Shown: positions 25,943 through 34,996 of the stretch, piece after piece
How positions within the stretch are numbered: the stretch's first letter is position 1
How the letters are laid out: every line of letters begins with the position of its first letter
Assembly: GCF_023078335.1 (NCBI RefSeq)
Contig: NZ_CP095550.1
Coordinates: 620,001 to 684,000 of the forward strand
DNA: 64,000 nucleotides
From: Metabacillus endolithicus
Lineage (GTDB): Bacteria > Bacillota > Bacilli > Bacillales > Bacillaceae
Direction of reading: 5' to 3'
Program-made: the position numbers and the translations under genes
The notes under the pieces: generated by a model
What the model was told of the DNA's origin: nothing
The model's input: the letters and a program-made list of their open reading frames with translations, nothing else
Databases searched by the model: none

Positions 25943-26168
25943 TTATAACCCTCCCACTCTAATTTCAGAGTTAGAGCTTACTAATACGTCGTCTAATAGA
26001 TACATTTTTTCAGGCATCTATTAATCTATCTATTTATTCGACATACTATTCTATAAGTATACATGTTTCAACGAGATCATTCTAGGTTTTAACCTGGGGG
26101 TAATTCGTACCATTTTTCAGTATAGAAAAAACTTTGCTGTAAAGAACTAAACTTCCCATAAAAGGCTA

Positions 26169-26197
26169 TAAGGTCTAACATTTGAAGTTAGACCTTA
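26169..26197 (-). terminator. ypmS terminator
   Basis: Perfect stem TAAGGTCTAAC / GTTAGACCTTA, overlapping the ypmS stop. Confidence 0.8.
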
Positions 26198-26782
26198 CGG
26201 CAGTGGAACATATAATGTAAATGTGATGTCATCTTTTTCTAAATTAAAGCTTTCAGCTCTTGCACTTAAACCACTCTTTAATGTTAATTGATCAAGATGA
26301 ATATCAATCAATTTTTTACTTGGATCTATCACCACATACTTAGGAAGATCATAATAAGTATTCATATATTTCAGTACATAAGACACAGGAAGCTTCAACT
26401 GTCCTATTGACAATTCATTAACCAATAACTGAACATTTCCATCAGATTTAACTTTCGGTTCCAGAATTAACTTCATGTCAATATCTTTGTTAAAAGCTTT
26501 TACAACTCCATACACGTTTACTTTATCTTCAAATTCCACTCGATATTGTAAATTTTGCTGACCTGTTTCCTGTTCTAAATAGTGATTCACTAAATGAGTC
26601 AAGTCACTTTTCTGGGTTTTAATAAGAAAAGGGACAGTTCCCTCCTTACTAACTTTCGTGTTTTGTGCGCTAGGTTTTTCAGTTGGGATCAATGAAGAAA
26701 CTGTCACGAACAAAAGAAAGAGTACGTTAATCCCAGCTAGAACAAAAAATGAAATTTTCCACCTTCTCATTACATCACTCAT
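26195..26782 (-). CDS. ypmS: DUF2140-family membrane protein YpmS
   Basis: A 195-residue protein with one N-terminal membrane anchor (ISFFVLAGINVLFLLFVTVSS) and an extracellular beta-rich domain (VLKYMNTYYDLPKYVVIDPS, ending ITFTLYVPLP). Length and its place after ypmR match B. subtilis YpmS. Function unknown. An internal ATG (codon 5, MRRWK) is an alternative start. It follows ypmR by 6 bases, so the two form an operon. Confidence 0.85.
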   Translation of the reverse strand: MSDVMRRWKISFFVLAGINVLFLLFVTVSSLIPTEKPSAQNTKVSKEGTVPFLIKTQKSDLTHLVNHYLEQETGQQNLQYRVEFEDKVNVYGVVKAFNKDIDMKLILEPKVKSDGNVQLLVNELSIGQLKLPVSYVLKYMNTYYDLPKYVVIDPSKKLIDIHLDQLTLKSGLSARAESFNLEKDDITFTLYVPLP

Positions 26783-26788
26783 TTCTAC

Positions 26789-27583
26789 CTATTCATTTAA
26801 GGATACTTCTGCTTTAGATATAGAATCATATACTCGCTCAGCTATTAATGTATACCCGCTTTCGTTAGGATGAAATTCATCTTTGTACAATAGCTTATTG
26901 TCTACTTCAGAAGTAGAGAAAATATCTGCAACAGATACAAATATCCCATTTTCATCTTCCGTTATCATCTGTTTTGAAACTGAGTTCCATTCATCGATAA
27001 TTTGATCGATTTCCGTTATGTTAGGAAGCATATATTTAAAAGGATTATAAAGACCAACAAATACAATTTGTGCATCTGAATTATAAGATCGAATTGTAAT
27101 AATAATATTCCTTAATCTTTCTTCGTAAAGCTTTTGCTCTGCTCTAAACGGTTCAAAGTCCAATGAGAAAATATTCTGTCGAACAACATTCATAATGTCA
27201 TTTCCACCAATAGTCATAACAACCATATCTGCTTCCTTAATGGATTCAATTACTTTATCATTTGTTAACTTTTTTTGCAGATTAGATGTTTTATGTCCCT
27301 TTACCCCGTAATTTTCAACCAAAACATCTTTAATGTGATCTTGCTCTTCCAACATTTCAGTCACTCTGCCAACATAACCACCTAACTCTGCTCCATCGCC
27401 AACTCCCTTTGTTAAAGAATCACCTATCCCAACTACCTTCATAGTTTTAGGAAAAAACTCTTCAGCAGGGGTTTCCTTTTCGCTTAAAGACACAGGTTTA
27501 TATTCTAGTTTTGCAGCAGGCTGATTCATACAACCAGTTAAGCACAAGCCAATTATACTAAACAATACAAGCTTTTGGAGCAT
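26789..27583 (-). CDS. ypmR: SGNH/GDSL-hydrolase lipoprotein YpmR
   Basis: A 264-residue lipoprotein (lipobox LTGC, Cys18) with an SGNH-esterase domain: block I GIGDSLTKGVGDG (Ser), block II around EDHIKDVLVENYGVKG, block III IGGNDIM (Asn), block V DEFHPNESGY (Asp-His). It hydrolyses an ester or acyl group outside the membrane; substrate unknown. First gene of the ypmR-ypmS pair. GGGGTGAT precedes the ATG. Confidence 0.9.
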   Translation of the reverse strand: MLQKLVLFSIIGLCLTGCMNQPAAKLEYKPVSLSEKETPAEEFFPKTMKVVGIGDSLTKGVGDGAELGGYVGRVTEMLEEQDHIKDVLVENYGVKGHKTSNLQKKLTNDKVIESIKEADMVVMTIGGNDIMNVVRQNIFSLDFEPFRAEQKLYEERLRNIIITIRSYNSDAQIVFVGLYNPFKYMLPNITEIDQIIDEWNSVSKQMITEDENGIFVSVADIFSTSEVDNKLLYKDEFHPNESGYTLIAERVYDSISKAEVSLNE

Positions 27584-27696
27584 ACAATCACCCCGTTATT
27601 TATTTTCAAAAAAACATTATATCATGTCACCATGGATAAAAGCTTTTTAAATCATAAAAAGAGCTAGCTTTTAAACTTTTAACTTTATTATATCTT

Positions 27697-27730
27697 ATGA
27701 AAAAAGACTCCTAATGGAATCTTTTTTCAT
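27697..27730 (-). terminator. ypmQ terminator
   Basis: Imperfect stem ATGAAAAAAGA...TCTTTTTTCAT closing TCC TAAT GGA, about 20 bases after the ypmQ stop. Confidence 0.7.
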
Positions 27731-27749
27731 GGCTTATCTTATCTTTTGT

Positions 27750-28335
27750 TTATTCTTGGCTTATTGCTTTTATATCTGCAATCATTTGATCATATGGTGG
27801 ATTTTCAACACCATTGTAATCTTTTAGCACCGTTCCATTTTGATCAACTAAATAAAAATAAGTACCATGAATCACTTGTTCTGTACTTTTTGGCTTTTGA
27901 ACAATCGTCTTAAAGCTGTCTTTTGCAAATTCTTCAATTTCCTTTTGTGAATATCCCGTTAAAAAATCCCAGTTTTCAAATGAAATTGAGTAAGGCTCTG
28001 CAAACTCTTTAAGTTTATCAGGAGTATCAATTTCTGGATCAACACTAAAGGAAACGATCCTTGTATTAAGCCCCTTCATTCTCCAGTATCTGTTGAAGCT
28101 CAGTCATGTGCGCTGTCATTGGTGGACATACTGTGTCACAGCTAGTAAAAATAAAATCAGCTACCCACACCGTTCCTTTTAAATCCTCCAATGATACTTG
28201 ATCATTGTCTTGGTTTGTATATTCAAAGGATTGAACTTCATAATTAAGTGGGTTTTCAATTGGTGATTTTTGTCCGCAGGCACTTAAAATAAGAATAGTC
28301 GCTCCGATCAGACTCCATAACATTTTCTTTTTCAT
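27750..28335 (-). pseudogene. ypmQ: SCO1/SenC copper-chaperone lipoprotein YpmQ, frameshifted
   Basis: A SCO-family lipoprotein (lipobox LSAC) needed in B. subtilis for copper insertion into cytochrome c oxidase. The copper site is complete: SCDTVCPP (two Cys) in the first frame and the His in VIHGTYFYLVD in the second. The frames break at a run of four C (28071-28074, plus strand); three would restore ILENEGLNTRIVSFSVDPE and give about 194 residues. An intact active site on both sides of the break argues for a sequencing error. ATG 28335 is chosen; a GTG 12 bases earlier overlaps the ribosome-binding site. Confidence 0.85.
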
Positions 28336-28433
28336 TAACACCTTCACCCTTCTGTATTGTTCATAATGAAAAGTTTATCAAAATACGACATAAAGGGAAA
28401 GATGAAATGATGTGAAGCTTTTTTGAATAATTA

Positions 28434-29408
28434 TTAAAACTTATGGCCATTTATAAAGGTATCGTAAACATTCTCAATATAGAATTGGTAATCAAATTTT
28501 ATCGCGATTGTATGTATAGGATACATTTCGAGCTCTTTATAAGGCCTGAAATCTCCAATGCTCTGCCCCCTCGCCACACCATCTTCCGTACTGATTTTTA
28601 CAGGTTTATCAACAAATTGAAAATGGTTACTATTTTTCACTGCCCAGAGTGTTAACAAGTCATGCATTGGTCCACCCGAAATGGAGGGATCTCTTTTTTT
28701 ATACCATTCTGAATAATAGGTGATAATCGGCTTTAATAATTGCCCTACACTATCGCCTGTTCTTTTAAAATATTGGTCAAGTTGATTTATGATGTTATCT
28801 GGAATAATTGCATAATTCGTTACATTAAGAGGAAATATCTTTACTTTTTCTGCATTACTTAATACTAGATTTGCTGCGTAATGATCACTATAGAAATTTG
28901 CTTCAGCAATTGGGGTTGCATTACCTGGAAAAAGAAATGCACCGCCCATAATATAAAACTCTTTGACTTGCGATAGAAAATTCGGATATAAAACAATTGC
29001 TGTTGCTAATGATGTTAAACGACCAACATTAACAATGCTAATTTCATTTGGATATTGATTAATAACGGTTAAAATCTCATAAAAGTTCTCAAATTCAGGT
29101 ATCGGTTCGCTCAATTCAGGCGTAACCGGACCAAGTCCATATTCACCATGAATTTCAGGAAAATAAGTAGGTTGTTCGCCAGTTAACGGTCGATCTGCAC
29201 CTCCAATAATAGGGATATCTGTCAGCTGGGTAATTTCTTGAATATATCTTGCTGTTATCGTGGCATTTTTCTTTGAGATATTTCCGTAGTCAACAACAAC
29301 TCCAACAATATCAATATCCTTACTATAATAAGCAAAAAGTAAAGCAACAATATCATCAATTCCAAAGTCTCCGATAAACAACACTTTTTTACCGATGATC
29401 AACACCAC
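28434..29408 (-). CDS. Nucleoside hydrolase-family protein
   Basis: A 324-residue protein of the inosine-uridine nucleoside hydrolase family, which splits nucleosides to base and ribose. The calcium-binding N-terminal motif appears as IGDFGIDDIVALLFA: the usual first Asp of DxDPGxDD is Ile and Pro is Phe, while the later Asp residues stay. The C-terminal GGPMHDLLTLWAV gives the His-Asp pair. Active-site divergence means the substrate could differ. The start is uncertain: GTG 29408 and TTG 29402 both lie against a weak AGGTGG. A small palindrome lies about 105 bases upstream. Confidence 0.82.
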   Translation of the reverse strand: MVLIIGKKVLFIGDFGIDDIVALLFAYYSKDIDIVGVVVDYGNISKKNATITARYIQEITQLTDIPIIGGADRPLTGEQPTYFPEIHGEYGLGPVTPELSEPIPEFENFYEILTVINQYPNEISIVNVGRLTSLATAIVLYPNFLSQVKEFYIMGGAFLFPGNATPIAEANFYSDHYAANLVLSNAEKVKIFPLNVTNYAIIPDNIINQLDQYFKRTGDSVGQLLKPIITYYSEWYKKRDPSISGGPMHDLLTLWAVKNSNHFQFVDKPVKISTEDGVARGQSIGDFRPYKELEMYPIHTIAIKFDYQFYIENVYDTFINGHKF

Positions 29409-29509
29409 CTGTTTTGAGTGATTAGCTAATTTAAATAATTCATTGCACTTTACTGTTCTTTTTATAATAATTATGCGTAATTTTTAGCACGATGTCTTTT
29501 TATATTTTG

Positions 29510-29526
29510 ACCCAATACAATTGGGT
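29510..29526. repeat. Palindrome ACCCAAT-ACA-ATTGGGT
   Basis: Seven-base perfect arms around 3 bases, between degV and the nucleoside hydrolase gene; followed on the + strand by TTTT. It could be an operator for the hydrolase gene or a hairpin. Confidence 0.5.
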
Positions 29527-29561
29527 TTTATATATATTTGAATCAAATGCCATGAAGCACT

Positions 29562-29609
29562 AAAAAAGACCCAGACATCACCATAAAAAATGGTCTTGTC
29601 TAGGTCTAA
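29562..29609 (-). terminator. degV terminator
   Basis: Stem AGACCTAGACA / TGTCTGGGTCT with inner CCAT...ATGG and a minus-strand T-run. Confidence 0.78.
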
Positions 29610-29612
29610 TAT

Positions 29613-30455
29613 TTACTCTGCAAAAAACATAAAACCTACTGCACCCGGTCCCGTATGTGTTGAAACAACAGGTGTTGTAAATGAGATATCTACCATGCAA
29701 TTCGGACTAATTTCAAGAACAGCTTGCTTTAGTCTTTGAGCAAAATCATGTGCGTCAGCATGGGCAATGCCAACTGCTTTAACAGTTTTTCCTTTTACAT
29801 CTTCCGCAAATTGTTTGGCTAAGTATTTTACTGCCTGAGATTGACTTCTAACTTTTCCAACTGGAGTATAAAGCCCATCTTGTAATTTTGCTATTGGCTT
29901 AATATTGAGTAAGGAGCCTATTAAAGCTTTTCCACGACCAATCCTACCACCCTTCACAAGATTTTCCAGTGTGTCTACACTTAGATAAAGTCTTGTTTGA
30001 TCGCGAATTTCAGCTATCCTATGAAGTATTTGTTCTTTTGAAGATCCTTCTTTAGCCATTCTTGCTGCTTCCAAAACTTGAAAACCTAGTGCCTTAGAAA
30101 TAAACATTGAATCAAGAACTGTTACATCAGCTTCGGTCATTTGAGCAGCCGATTGAGCTGATTGGACTGTCCCACTTAAGCCTTTTGTCATATGAATAGA
30201 AATAATTGAACTCCCATCCTTGCTAAGCTCCTCATACACTCTTAGAAACTCCCCAGCAGGTGGTTGTGAACTCTTAGGAAGTTCATTAGATTGATTCATC
30301 ATTTTTATAAAAACGTCTGGAGTAATGTCAACTCCGTCTATAAAATGTTTATCATCTATTGTAATGGACAATGGAACAACCGTAATATCATATTCTTCTA
30401 TCAAATCTTTTCTCATATCTATTGTTGAATCAGTTACAATTTTAATTTTTTGCAA
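29613..30455 (-). CDS. degV: DegV-family fatty-acid-binding protein
   Basis: A 280-residue DegV-family protein. It opens IKIVTDSTIDMRKDL, carries SSQPPAGEF and HMTKGLSGTVQSAQ (lipid carboxylate contacts) and VENLVKGGRIGRG-type late motif. FakB relatives bind fatty acids and present them to the FakA kinase; other members have unknown ligands. The start is TTG with GTGAGGAT upstream. Single gene ended by a terminator. Confidence 0.9.
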   Translation of the reverse strand: MQKIKIVTDSTIDMRKDLIEEYDITVVPLSITIDDKHFIDGVDITPDVFIKMMNQSNELPKSSQPPAGEFLRVYEELSKDGSSIISIHMTKGLSGTVQSAQSAAQMTEADVTVLDSMFISKALGFQVLEAARMAKEGSSKEQILHRIAEIRDQTRLYLSVDTLENLVKGGRIGRGKALIGSLLNIKPIAKLQDGLYTPVGKVRSQSQAVKYLAKQFAEDVKGKTVKAVGIAHADAHDFAQRLKQAVLEISPNCMVDISFTTPVVSTHTGPGAVGFMFFAE

Positions 30456-30638
30456 ATCCTCACATCCCTAAAAAGTCTACCTACTATTATACCCCCATTA
30501 AAGGCACATTCAATGAAATTATTTCTTATCTCTTAAAATTATATGCGACTTCAAACCTATTGATTGTTATATTGTCCATGTGTTTTATTCCGAAAGAATG
30601 AAGAATTAAGTAATCATTTAAGTCATTTAAAACAAAAA

Positions 30639-30665
30639 AAGAGAACCAGACACTCCTGGTTCTCT
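30639..30665 (-). terminator. ypmP terminator
   Basis: Stem AGAGAACCAG / CTGGTTCTCT with minus-strand T-run, touching the ypmP stop. Confidence 0.8.
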
Positions 30666-30666
30666 C

Positions 30667-30918
30667 CTAAGCATTGTTTTTTAATATACTACTTCCAAAG
30701 ATAGCCTCGTAATCAGGCCATTTCAACACTTTTTTCAAGTAATCTTTAAAAGAATATATACTTCTTGGATTTATCTGTGTTTGGATAATGGATATAAACT
30801 TCTGTAAACGGATTTGAAGCATGAAACGGTTTTTGTTATCCTCCTCCAATACTGGGATATCAGTAATTTTTACCTTCTGTCCACTTGCCAGTTTGAACTC
30901 TAGGCTCTTGAATAACAA
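30667..30918 (-). CDS. ypmP: DUF2535-family protein YpmP
   Basis: An 83-residue protein matching B. subtilis YpmP in length and place beside ilvA (LFKSLEFKLASGQKVKITDIP, RSIYSFKDYLKKVLKWPDYE). Function unknown. TTG start behind AGAGGATTG. Downstream of ilvA with about 130 bases between. Confidence 0.82.
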   Translation of the reverse strand: MLFKSLEFKLASGQKVKITDIPVLEEDNKNRFMLQIRLQKFISIIQTQINPRSIYSFKDYLKKVLKWPDYEAIFGSSILKNNA

Positions 30919-31053
30919 GTTATCAATCCTCTTTTTTACCCGTTTCCTATATTATAACCCAATTACAATGAGAAGTCTGTCTATTTTTGTCTAATGAAAA
31001 GTTTTTTTTTGGCGTTTTCATCGTTGAGATATCAACGTTTTCACAAAATACAA

Positions 31054-32322
31054 TTAGATTAAAAGGTGAAATAAATTACTATCCTTATTCACTTCTGTTA
31101 CAAAAAAACCTTTCTTTTTCATTCTTTTTACAAGAGGTTCATAATCTTCTTTTTGTTTTAATTCAATACCTACTAATGCTGGTCCATTGTCTTTGTTATT
31201 CTTCTTGGTATACTCAAAGCGATTGATATCATCGGTTGGCCCAAGTACTTCAACTAAGAACTCTCTTAACGCTCCTGCACGTTGTGGGAAATTCACAATA
31301 AAATAATGCTGTAACCCTTCATAAATCATTGAACGTTCTTTGATCTCCTGCATTCTACCAATGTCATTGTTACCTCCACTTACAATACAAACAACACTTT
31401 TACCCTTAATTTCATCTCGTAAAAAATCAAGAGATGCAATTGACATCGCTCCAGCAGGCTCTGCTACAATTGCATTTTCGTTATATAACTCTAAAATAGT
31501 TGTACAGATTTTTCCTTCTGGAACAAGCAGAACTTTGTCCAATACATCGTTACAAATAGAAAAGGTTTTGTCTCCGACCTTTTTGACTGCTGCTCCATCA
31601 ACAAATTTATCAATCTTCTCAAGAGAAACTACTTTGTTTTCTACTCTTGATTGATAAAGAGCAGGTGCCCCCTCTGGTTCAACACCAATCAGCTTTGTTG
31701 AAGGTGATATTGCGTGAAAGTAGGTACCTACACCAGAAATCAAACCGCCTCCACCAACACTTGCTACAACATAGTCAATGTCCACATCTGCATCGTTCAA
31801 AATTTCTACTCCTACGGTCCCTTGTCCAGCAATTACATCTACATCATCAAAAGGGTGAATGAAAGTTCGGCTCTCTTCTTCACTGCTAATCATTGCCTTT
31901 TGATATGCATCATCAAACGTATCGCCGGTTAAAATAATATCAACGTATTCTTTACCGAACAGTTCAACTTGAGAAACTTTCTGACGAGGAGTTGTTGACG
32001 GCATAAAAATTTTCCCATGGATTTTTAATTGACGGCAAGAGTATGCAACACCTTGTGCATGATTTCCAGCACTAGCACATACGATACCATTCTTTGTTTT
32101 TTCAGAATCAAGCTGCTTAATCTTATTAAAAGCACCTCTGATTTTAAATGAGCGAACAACTTGTTGATCTTCTCGTTTTAAGTAAACATTACACTCATAT
32201 TTTTCAGAGAGCTGTTCGTTTTTTTGTAATGGAGTATGTGTTACAACATCTTTAAGTAAATGATGCGCTTTTAAAATATCTTCCACAAAAACATTTTGCA
32301 ATTCATTGATTGTTTGTTTCAT
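31054..32322 (-). CDS. ilvA: Threonine ammonia-lyase (threonine deaminase)
   Basis: A 422-residue PLP enzyme, equal in length to B. subtilis IlvA, converting threonine to 2-oxobutanoate for isoleucine synthesis. PLP Lys is in VVRSFKIRGAF, the glycine loop is VGGGGLISG, ASAGNHAQGVAYS holds the substrate, and one ACT-like regulatory domain (from EGLQHYFIVNFPQRAG) is C-terminal. ATG 32322 has AAAGGACC at proper spacing. The promoter has an extended -10 TGATATAAT (minus strand, 32357-32365). No T-box leader is visible. Confidence 0.95.
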   Translation of the reverse strand: MKQTINELQNVFVEDILKAHHLLKDVVTHTPLQKNEQLSEKYECNVYLKREDQQVVRSFKIRGAFNKIKQLDSEKTKNGIVCASAGNHAQGVAYSCRQLKIHGKIFMPSTTPRQKVSQVELFGKEYVDIILTGDTFDDAYQKAMISSEEESRTFIHPFDDVDVIAGQGTVGVEILNDADVDIDYVVASVGGGGLISGVGTYFHAISPSTKLIGVEPEGAPALYQSRVENKVVSLEKIDKFVDGAAVKKVGDKTFSICNDVLDKVLLVPEGKICTTILELYNENAIVAEPAGAMSIASLDFLRDEIKGKSVVCIVSGGNNDIGRMQEIKERSMIYEGLQHYFIVNFPQRAGALREFLVEVLGPTDDINRFEYTKKNNKDNGPALVGIELKQKEDYEPLVKRMKKKGFFVTEVNKDSNLFHLLI

Positions 32323-32517
32323 TGTCACGGTCCTTTCAACTGCTTGTTAATTTGAAATTATATCATGAATATTCAAAATTTAAAGGAAATATCAAAAAGT
32401 TTTACATATTTTTTAATTTTATGTTTCATAGATAGATGAATTACAAGCAATAAGCTGACAAACTTTCAAAAGATGAAAAAATTATTTACACAAAAACTTT
32501 TATGAGGTGATAAAATA

Positions 32518-32754
32518 ATGGAATATGAAATAAAAAATAAGGAAGGTGCAATTCCTTGTTTAATTGTTGCAGATGATGAAAATGGTCGTTACATGATAAG
32601 AGAAGCTGACACGAGCGGTGAAGTGTTTAACAGTTCGAGAGAAATGCTTTTTTGGATTTATGAAAATTGGGAAGAACAAGATTTTGAGGACAAACAATTG
32701 TTTCATCAAATAGTCTCTTCCTTACAAGATCATGTTCGGCAATCAAAAAGCTAG
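32518..32754 (+). CDS. Hypothetical 78-residue acidic protein
   Basis: ATG with GAGGTGAT 6 bases upstream. The sequence (EYEIKNKEGAIPCLIVADDENG, later MLFWIYENWEEQDF) looks like a small folded alpha/beta domain. Not recognised. It lies divergent to ilvA and 100 bases before yplQ. Confidence 0.65.
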   Translation: MEYEIKNKEGAIPCLIVADDENGRYMIREADTSGEVFNSSREMLFWIYENWEEQDFEDKQLFHQIVSSLQDHVRQSKS

Positions 32755-32854
32755 TTTTTCTAGTGAAAAAATGATAAATGTCACTATTTCATCTTATGAA
32801 TGAATGATATAATTTATAAATTATTGAAAACAATTTCATTGAAAGGAGAAAAGC

Positions 32855-33497
32855 ATGGCAAACACACATACCTTTTCTAAAGGTGAAGAAATAGCAAATT
32901 CAATTACTCATGGTATTGGCGGCTTACTAAGCATTGCTGGTTTAGTCATATTGATTATCTTTTCCTCCTTACACGGAAATGCTTGGCATATCGTAAGCTT
33001 CACTTTGTTTGGAGTAACGATGGTTTTGCTATATACAGCTTCAACCTTAGTTCACAGCTTTCCAGCAGGTAGAGCAAAAGATTTTTTTGAAATATTAGAT
33101 CACTCCGCTATTTACTTTTTTATTGCTGGCACCTATACACCCTTTCTTTTTATTGCGGTAAAAGGATGGGTCGGTTGGACATTATTTGGAATTGTTTGGG
33201 GTTTGGCAATAGGCGGAACAGTTTTCAAATCATTCTTCGTTAAGAAGTACTTATTCTTTTCTACCATTATGTATGTTGTAATGGGATTGGTTAATTGTCT
33301 TTGCTTGGAACCACATTATTAGCAACGTACCCTTTAATGGTGTAGTCTTGCTTGTCATTGGTGGAGTATTATATACAATTGGTGCAATTTTTTACGTTTG
33401 GCGTGGTTTTAAATATCATCATGCTGTTTGGCATACTTTTGTTTTAGCAGGTACAGTGCTGCACTTCTTCTCTGTATTATTGTATTTGTTGCCATAA
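32855..33497 (+). pseudogene. yplQ: Hemolysin III / PAQR-family membrane protein YplQ, frameshifted
   Basis: A polytopic membrane protein of the hemolysin III (PAQR-related) family. The family marks are GEEIANSITHGIGGLLS, the STLVHSF and LDHSAIYFFIAGTYTPF blocks with metal-binding His/Asp, and after the break YHHAVWHTFVLAGTVLHFFSV. The frame breaks at GGATTGG (TT at 33287-33288); removing one T restores MGWLIVFAWNHI and 213 residues, the length of B. subtilis YplQ. Intact motifs on both sides suggest a sequencing error. Confidence 0.85.
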
Positions 33498-33505
33498 TAA
33501 GACTT

Positions 33506-33537
33506 AAAAGGCGCTATCCTTCAGGGTAGCGCCTTTT
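33506..33537 (+). terminator. yplQ terminator
   Basis: Stem AAAAGGCGCTA / TAGCGCCTTTT. Confidence 0.88.
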
Positions 33538-33641
33538 GATTTAAAGTAATTACTTTGAGTCATTTTATTTAAAAGAGAAAACTTTTAAAATTCACTTTGT
33601 TATAAAAGGTTAAATTACTGTTGTATTTGCATTTTCCCTCT

Positions 33642-34832
33642 TTAGTAAAGCCTCTTTGTTAGTAATACATTTAGTTTTTCAGAACTTAACAGCATTGCTG
33701 CAATAATAAGAATAATACAAATTGGGAATATTCCTATTGTTGTATAAGACGCCATGAAACCTAGTAGAGGCGGCAAAAATGTACTTCCTGTATAAGCTAC
33801 CGCCATTTGATAACCCATAATAGTTTGGGAATGCTTTTTCCCAAAACGTGTAGGTGTCTCATGTAACATACACGGGAATATTGGCGCTAATCCTAACCCG
33901 ATCATAATAAAACCTACTAAAGAGAAAACCGACGGCAATGGTAGGAATAAAAAGATAGCACCTGTTAATGCTAGTAATTGACCTGTACGAATGAGACTAC
34001 GATTACTATATTTGAAAGTAACAAAGCCTGTTAGAAAACGACCAATTGTTATTCCTGCATAATAAAAGGAAACCCATTGTGCTGCAACTGCTACAGGTAT
34101 TTCTCTAACATTTACCAAATAACTACTTCCCCAGAGACCAACTGTTGCTTCAACTCCACAATAAAATAGAAAGGATGCCAAAGCCAGTTTTACTCCCTTA
34201 ATTTGTAAAGGTTTTACTTCTCCATCACGGATTATCTCATCTGAATCTACTATTTCTTCATTTGAGGTCGTATTGTTGTTTTTTACCACTCTATTCCATA
34301 ATGGCAAGGTAAAGAATAGAATAATAGCTAATGTAAACTGAATTGCTGCAATTGTAAAATATCCATTTCTCCAAGTATTTTGGCCTGAAATAAATTGAGC
34401 CATAATGATAGGACCAAAAGTAGCTCCAACTCCCCAAAAACAATGTAACCAGCTCATATGGTGAGCTTTATAATGTGTAGCAACATAATCATTTAATCCT
34501 GCATCAATAGCTCCTGCACCTAAACCAAGTGGTATAGCAAATAAAAATAACCATAAAACTGAAGGAGCAAAGTTAAACCCTAACAAAGCACCTGCGGTCA
34601 TTAAAACACTGACAAATGTAACCTGCCCCGTCCCGAACCTTTTAAGAATCTTTCCGCTAGCTAAACTTGAGATAATCGTACCGCCTGCAATCGTCATAAA
34701 AAGAAATCCAGCAGTCTCAAGCGGAGCACCATAATCCGATTTCATTACAGGCCACGCTACCCCTAACAGTGAATCAGGTAAACCTAAGCTGATAAATGCT
34801 AAATAAATAATAACTAAAAGGAATGTTGTCAT
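33642..34832 (-). CDS. MFS transporter, FucP/GlcP-like
   Basis: A 396-residue, 12-helix major facilitator. It starts MTTFLLVIIYLAFISLGLPD; GSLLGVAWP-type and GLGAGAIDAGLNDYVA segments and the central acidic loop suggest the fucose/glucose permease branch. ATG 34832 follows GCGAGG by 6 bases. Its upstream region holds a copy (34900-34923) of the palindrome found before the ROK regulator gene, so the two are probably one sugar-responsive regulon. The substrate is unknown; a sugar is inferred from the ROK partner. Confidence 0.82.
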   Translation of the reverse strand: MTTFLLVIIYLAFISLGLPDSLLGVAWPVMKSDYGAPLETAGFLFMTIAGGTIISSLASGKILKRFGTGQVTFVSVLMTAGALLGFNFAPSVLWLFLFAIPLGLGAGAIDAGLNDYVATHYKAHHMSWLHCFWGVGATFGPIIMAQFISGQNTWRNGYFTIAAIQFTLAIILFFTLPLWNRVVKNNNTTSNEEIVDSDEIIRDGEVKPLQIKGVKLALASFLFYCGVEATVGLWGSSYLVNVREIPVAVAAQWVSFYYAGITIGRFLTGFVTFKYSNRSLIRTGQLLALTGAIFLFLPLPSVFSLVGFIMIGLGLAPIFPCMLHETPTRFGKKHSQTIMGYQMAVAYTGSTFLPPLLGFMASYTTIGIFPICIILIIAAMLLSSEKLNVLLTKRLY

Positions 34833-34899
34833 ATTAACCTCGCCTATATCTATCAATAATAGTCAATTCTTCTCTTTAACAATTCAATATTATAAAAAC

Positions 34900-34923
34900 A
34901 CTTATTAAAGATTTTTAAAAAGT
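34900..34923. promoter_or_regulatory. Probable ROK operator upstream of the MFS gene
   Basis: ACTTATTAAAGATTTTTAAA then AAGT: identical to the minus-strand reading of the palindrome at 36049-36072 except for two bases. Confidence 0.7.
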
Positions 34924-34996
34924 AAAGAGAATAAAAGTATTAAACTTAAAAGCTATGGACAAAAATTCTCTTCACATAATATTACACTTATGTAAT

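Noticed and set aside
32323..32517. T-box leader for ilvA
   Set aside because: No T-box sequence or antiterminator/terminator structure is visible; the leader is short.
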